From positions 1 through 64,000 of the forward strand of contig JAQWOR010000024.1 of NCBI GenBank assembly GCA_029245785.1: DNA of 64,000 bases, given 5' to 3'. Source of the stretch: Polaribacter sp. GTDB lineage: Bacteria; Bacteroidota; Bacteroidia; Flavobacteriales; Flavobacteriaceae. Made by a program: the position numbers and the translations under genes. The notes beneath the pieces were generated by a model. It was not told where the DNA came from. It saw nothing but the letters and a program-made list of their open reading frames with translations, and searched no databases. This document shows, piece after piece, positions 61,181-64,000 of this stretch. Numbering within the stretch: position 1 is the first letter of the stretch; the number at the start of each line of letters is the position of its first letter.

Positions 61181-61240
61181 AACTACTGTCTCCTGACTAC
61201 TGACTACTGACTACTGACTACTTGCTACTGTCTCCTTACT
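61181..61240. repeat. 7-bp tandem repeat (TGACTAC)n
   Basis: AACTACTGTCTCCTGACTACTGACTACTGACTACTGACTACTTGCTACTGTCTCC. Confidence 0.92.
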
Positions 61241-61390
61241 TCACAGCATCACCGTTTCACCACATCACTCTTTTAACTCCCATCTCAAAACCTAGCTTAT
61301 CGGTTTTACCTACCGCAAGGTAGGAGGCAAGTTCACAACTATCAAAACATCATAGGGTTTGTGCTCATATTTATTTTATTTACTTTTCGT

Positions 61391-61430
61391 AAAGTGTGAC
61401 GCGTAATTCGTGACGTGTGACTTGTTATTT
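61391..61430. repeat. degenerate GTGAC/GTAAC repeat, 3' side of second 4HB gene
   Basis: TAAAGTGTGACGCGTAATTCGTGACGTGTGACTTGTTATTTT. Confidence 0.65.
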
Positions 61431-61775
61431 TTTCTTTAAATAAGCTATTAGCCCTAAAAGCATTCGTCGAACATCTGTGATTTTTCTTTCAAAAATACTA
61501 TCGTCTTTCAAATATTTTAATCTTCTAGATATTTCAACCTGTGTTTCGACTTCTGACAAAGAACCTAAAGCAATATAAAGAAATTGAATATATTCTTTTA
61601 TTGATTTACGAGCTGCTCCTTCTGCAATATTACTTGGTACTGAAACACCCGCTCGTTGTAATTGTGAACTTAAACCATACTTCTCTTCTTTAGGAAAAGA
61701 TCGTGTTAACGTATAAATATCTTCAACTAAATCTAATGATTTCTTATAAAGATCTAAATCTTTGTGTGATTTCAT
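61425..61775 (-). CDS. four helix bundle (S23/IVP family) protein
   Basis: [61 protein letters not shown] at 61775 preferred because upstream codons of the track ORF are repeat-derived. Confidence 0.94.
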   Translation of the reverse strand: MKSHKDLDLYKKSLDLVEDIYTLTRSFPKEEKYGLSSQLQRAGVSVPSNIAEGAARKSIKEYIQFLYIALGSLSEVETQVEISRRLKYLKDDSIFERKITDVRRMLLGLIAYLKKK

Positions 61776-61788
61776 TTTTACCGTGTTA

Positions 61789-61835
61789 AGTGTTTTACGT
61801 AACTTGTTACGTGTGACATGTAACTCGTTACTCTT
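61789..61835. repeat. degenerate GTAAC/GTGAC repeat, 5' side of second 4HB gene
   Basis: GTTAAGTGTTTTACGTAACTTGTTACGTGTGACATGTAACTCGTTACTC. Confidence 0.65.
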
Positions 61836-61872
61836 TCTCTGCATCCATTCGTTACAGCACACAAGCACATAC

Positions 61873-64000
61873 CTACTTCGTCAGCGACTGTATCAGCACG
61901 CCTAAAGTTGCTAAACTAGTAGTGATGCCCATAATTTCTTGTGTGGACATGCTATTGTTGACTTCTTCTTTTGAGGGGACAAAAATCACAGCTCCGGGTG
62001 CTAACCTCGGATAAATTTTAAAAAACCAATAACTCTGTACCGTTTTAATATCTCCGTTGCTATAAATCACATATACTTTACTCTTCTTCGCTTCATCTGA
62101 AAACCCTCCTGAACTACGAATGTATTTTTTTAAGGAGTTTCCTTTTTCAAATCGTACCAAAGAGGGCGATAGTACTTCTCCTTGTACTTCTACCGTTTGC
62201 TGTACTTCCGGAATCATTAACACATCGCCTTCTTCTAAAATCAAATCGATGTCTGCTTTTTCTCCTGCCGATTTCATAATTTCTTCTAAATTGATTCCGA
62301 TTGAAAAACTTGTTTTCAATACCAGCTCTTTTGTGCCAACCAACGAATCTTTTTCCACCAAGTCTTTTATCGATTCCTGTTGTTGTTGTTGTTGTCGGAT
62401 TAGAGTTGCTCCTTTTACATAAGCAAATTTGTTCAAGCCTCCTGCTTGTAGGATCAAATCAGAAATGCGTTCATTTTTATTGATGAGAACATAATTCCCC
62501 GGAAAATTCACTTCTCCTTTGATCGTTACCTTTTTTTGTACCGTATAGCCTTTTAAATACCGTACGGATACAATATCAAAAGGTTTTAAATAAAAAGGAT
62601 TTGCTGAAATTTTTAAATTAGCCCTACTTGACAATGCAAAATTTTCACTCAAGGTTTCAAAGCTGCCATCTTTTAAACGGCGGGATACATGAATGGTATG
62701 AACATCGGCACCTTCTTGCAAACCGCTTGCCATTGCAATGACATCTTCAATTTGTAGTTTTTCTACAAAATCAAAGTCTTGAGGTTTGTTCACTGCTCCA
62801 TCAATGGTGATGAATTTCTTTTCTTGTAAACTGTCTTTATGAAAAATCTGAATCGCATCTTCTTTTTGAAGTGTAATATTGGTTTCTTTTTTCAAAACAG
62901 CACGTACCGAAAAAGCAATGGCTTCTTTTTTTGTTTCATCATGTGTTCTCAATAACAAACCGCGATCTAAAAAGGCCTCTTTTCGTACACCATCTGCTTT
63001 TTCAATCAAATCGTACAAGGTCATATCGGCTGTCAACTCATAGTTTCCTGGGCGATAGACAGCTCCTGAAATACTGGTGCGGTTTTCGTATTTGTCAATG
63101 ACTTTTTGTACCACAATTTGATCCCCTCCTTGCAACGAAAAGCTACTGGCAGTTGTCAATTGTACTTCTTTTACTTCTTTTTGTTTTCCGTTTACACGTT
63201 CTACCAACAAACGATGCGTATAGGCAGCTGGAGTAAAGCCACTAAAATAGCCTACCAAATCCGCCAAGGTTTCGTCCTGTTTCAGTTCATAAACCCCAGG
63301 TCGTTTCACTTCTCCAGTTACCGTTACCAATTCTTGATATGGGCTTACCAAAATCACATCCTGGTCTTGGAGTTTTGCATTGCCTTTTTCAGTTCCTGTT
63401 ATCAAATACTGATAAATATCAAAGTCCGCTTTTTGAACACCATTACGCAGCAATATCACAGAACGAAAAGTTCCATTTTTTGTAGGACCTCCTGCAGCAT
63501 ACAAGGCATTTAATACGGTAGACAATGCATTCAACGAATAAGTTCCCGGAACTTTTACTTCGCCAATGATGTTTACCTGAACGGTACGTACCTTAGACAA
63601 AGTGATCTCAGTATGCACTTTTGTATAGCTTGTTTTTGCAGCGCCAATTCCTGCATAAATTCTTTTTAAATAGGAATTGATCTTAGAAGTTGCCTTTTCA
63701 AGAGTGAGTCCACTGACTTTGATGAGTCCAATATTTTCAATACGAATAGCACCTTGCTTGTTTACCTTTTTTTGATAGGTATTCTCTGCAGCTCCCCAGA
63801 TATCAATAAGTATTTCATCACCTGGCCCTAATTGGTAATTTTTAGGAGTTGCCACATTGATACTCGGTGTAAAGGAAATATTCGGATTGTTAAAAAAATC
63901 ATAGCCAAACAATAGGGTTTTTTTAATGGCTGTTTTGTCTTCATCTCCCGTGAGTCCAAAAATAGCAGTTGTTACCTCTTCTGTAGTTTCTTCTGTAGCA
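61873..64000 (-). CDS. SLBB-domain polysaccharide export protein (Wza-like), 5' end beyond the window
   Basis: [46 protein letters not shown] plus multiple SLBB repeats; frame remains open (..[30 protein letters not shown]) to the window end. Confidence 0.95.
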   Translation of the reverse strand, partial: ATEETTEEVTTAIFGLTGDEDKTAIKKTLLFGYDFFNNPNISFTPSINVATPKNYQLGPGDEILIDIWGAAENTYQKKVNKQGAIRIENIGLIKVSGLTLEKATSKINSYLKRIYAGIGAAKTSYTKVHTEITLSKVRTVQVNIIGEVKVPGTYSLNALSTVLNALYAAGGPTKNGTFRSVILLRNGVQKADFDIYQYLITGTEKGNAKLQDQDVILVSPYQELVTVTGEVKRPGVYELKQDETLADLVGYFSGFTPAAYTHRLLVERVNGKQKEVKEVQLTTASSFSLQGGDQIVVQKVIDKYENRTSISGAVYRPGNYELTADMTLYDLIEKADGVRKEAFLDRGLLLRTHDETKKEAIAFSVRAVLKKETNITLQKEDAIQIFHKDSLQEKKFITIDGAVNKPQDFDFVEKLQIEDVIAMASGLQEGADVHTIHVSRRLKDGSFETLSENFALSSRANLKISANPFYLKPFDIVSVRYLKGYTVQKKVTIKGEVNFPGNYVLINKNERISDLILQAGGLNKFAYVKGATLIRQQQQQQESIKDLVEKDSLVGTKELVLKTSFSIGINLEEIMKSAGEKADIDLILEEGDVLMIPEVQQTVEVQGEVLSPSLVRFEKGNSLKKYIRSSGGFSDEAKKSKVYVIYSNGDIKTVQSYWFFKIYPRLAPGAVIFVPSKEEVNNSMSTQEIMGITTSLATLGVLIQSLTK

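Noticed and set aside
59561-61240. Possible CRISPR array (repeated short words)
   Set aside because: Units are 7-8 bp degenerate tandems or ~85-110 bp tandems without unique spacers of uniform length; no cas genes in the window.
59810-61868. Diversity-generating retroelement (Avd-like four-helix-bundle proteins)
   Set aside because: No reverse transcriptase ORF and no recognisable template/variable repeat pair in the window.

Overview
64-kb window of a low-GC Flavobacteriaceae-type (Bacteroidota) chromosome. The left edge (0-2 kb) holds accessory genes: a ParD/ParE toxin-antitoxin pair cut by the window edge, a CPBP protease and an orphan membrane protein. Next come a DUF4870-PadR-PspC-GIN envelope-stress-like operon, pdhA/pdhC, and a nearly complete heme operon (hemA-hemCD fusion-hemB-hemL-hemE-CHMI-RAYT-hemF, with hemH and hemJ on the other side of a divergent AraC regulator). 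After recR there is a Na+/solute symporter interrupted by one in-frame stop. Further right are ccsBA, a LysM/periplasmic-binding protein, guaA, a KAS III-like enzyme, a truncated hemoglobin, cdd, the T9SS/gliding genes porV-porU-gldJ, and murF. The right third (47.5-64 kb) is a surface polysaccharide locus (MraY/WecA-like, WecB/WbpI, WecG, GTs, Wzy, Wzx, WbpB/D/A-like, Wzz, Wza). Two four-helix-bundle ORFs and a RhuM-PLD-like ORF sit between wzz and wza. The most unusual content is intergenic: (i) a RAYT gene bracketed by REP-like palindromes inside the heme operon; (ii) related long palindromes in three consecutive heme-operon spacers; (iii) a cloverleaf-like element next to recR; (iv) a MITE-like palindrome in a broken ORF; and (v) a system of degenerate 7/8-bp tandem repeats, in both orientations, bracketing accessory genes at 44-47 kb and 59-62 kb, with signs of repeat-associated gene duplication. 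No tRNA, rRNA or CRISPR array was recognised. All family names come from reading the supplied translations; no database search was run.
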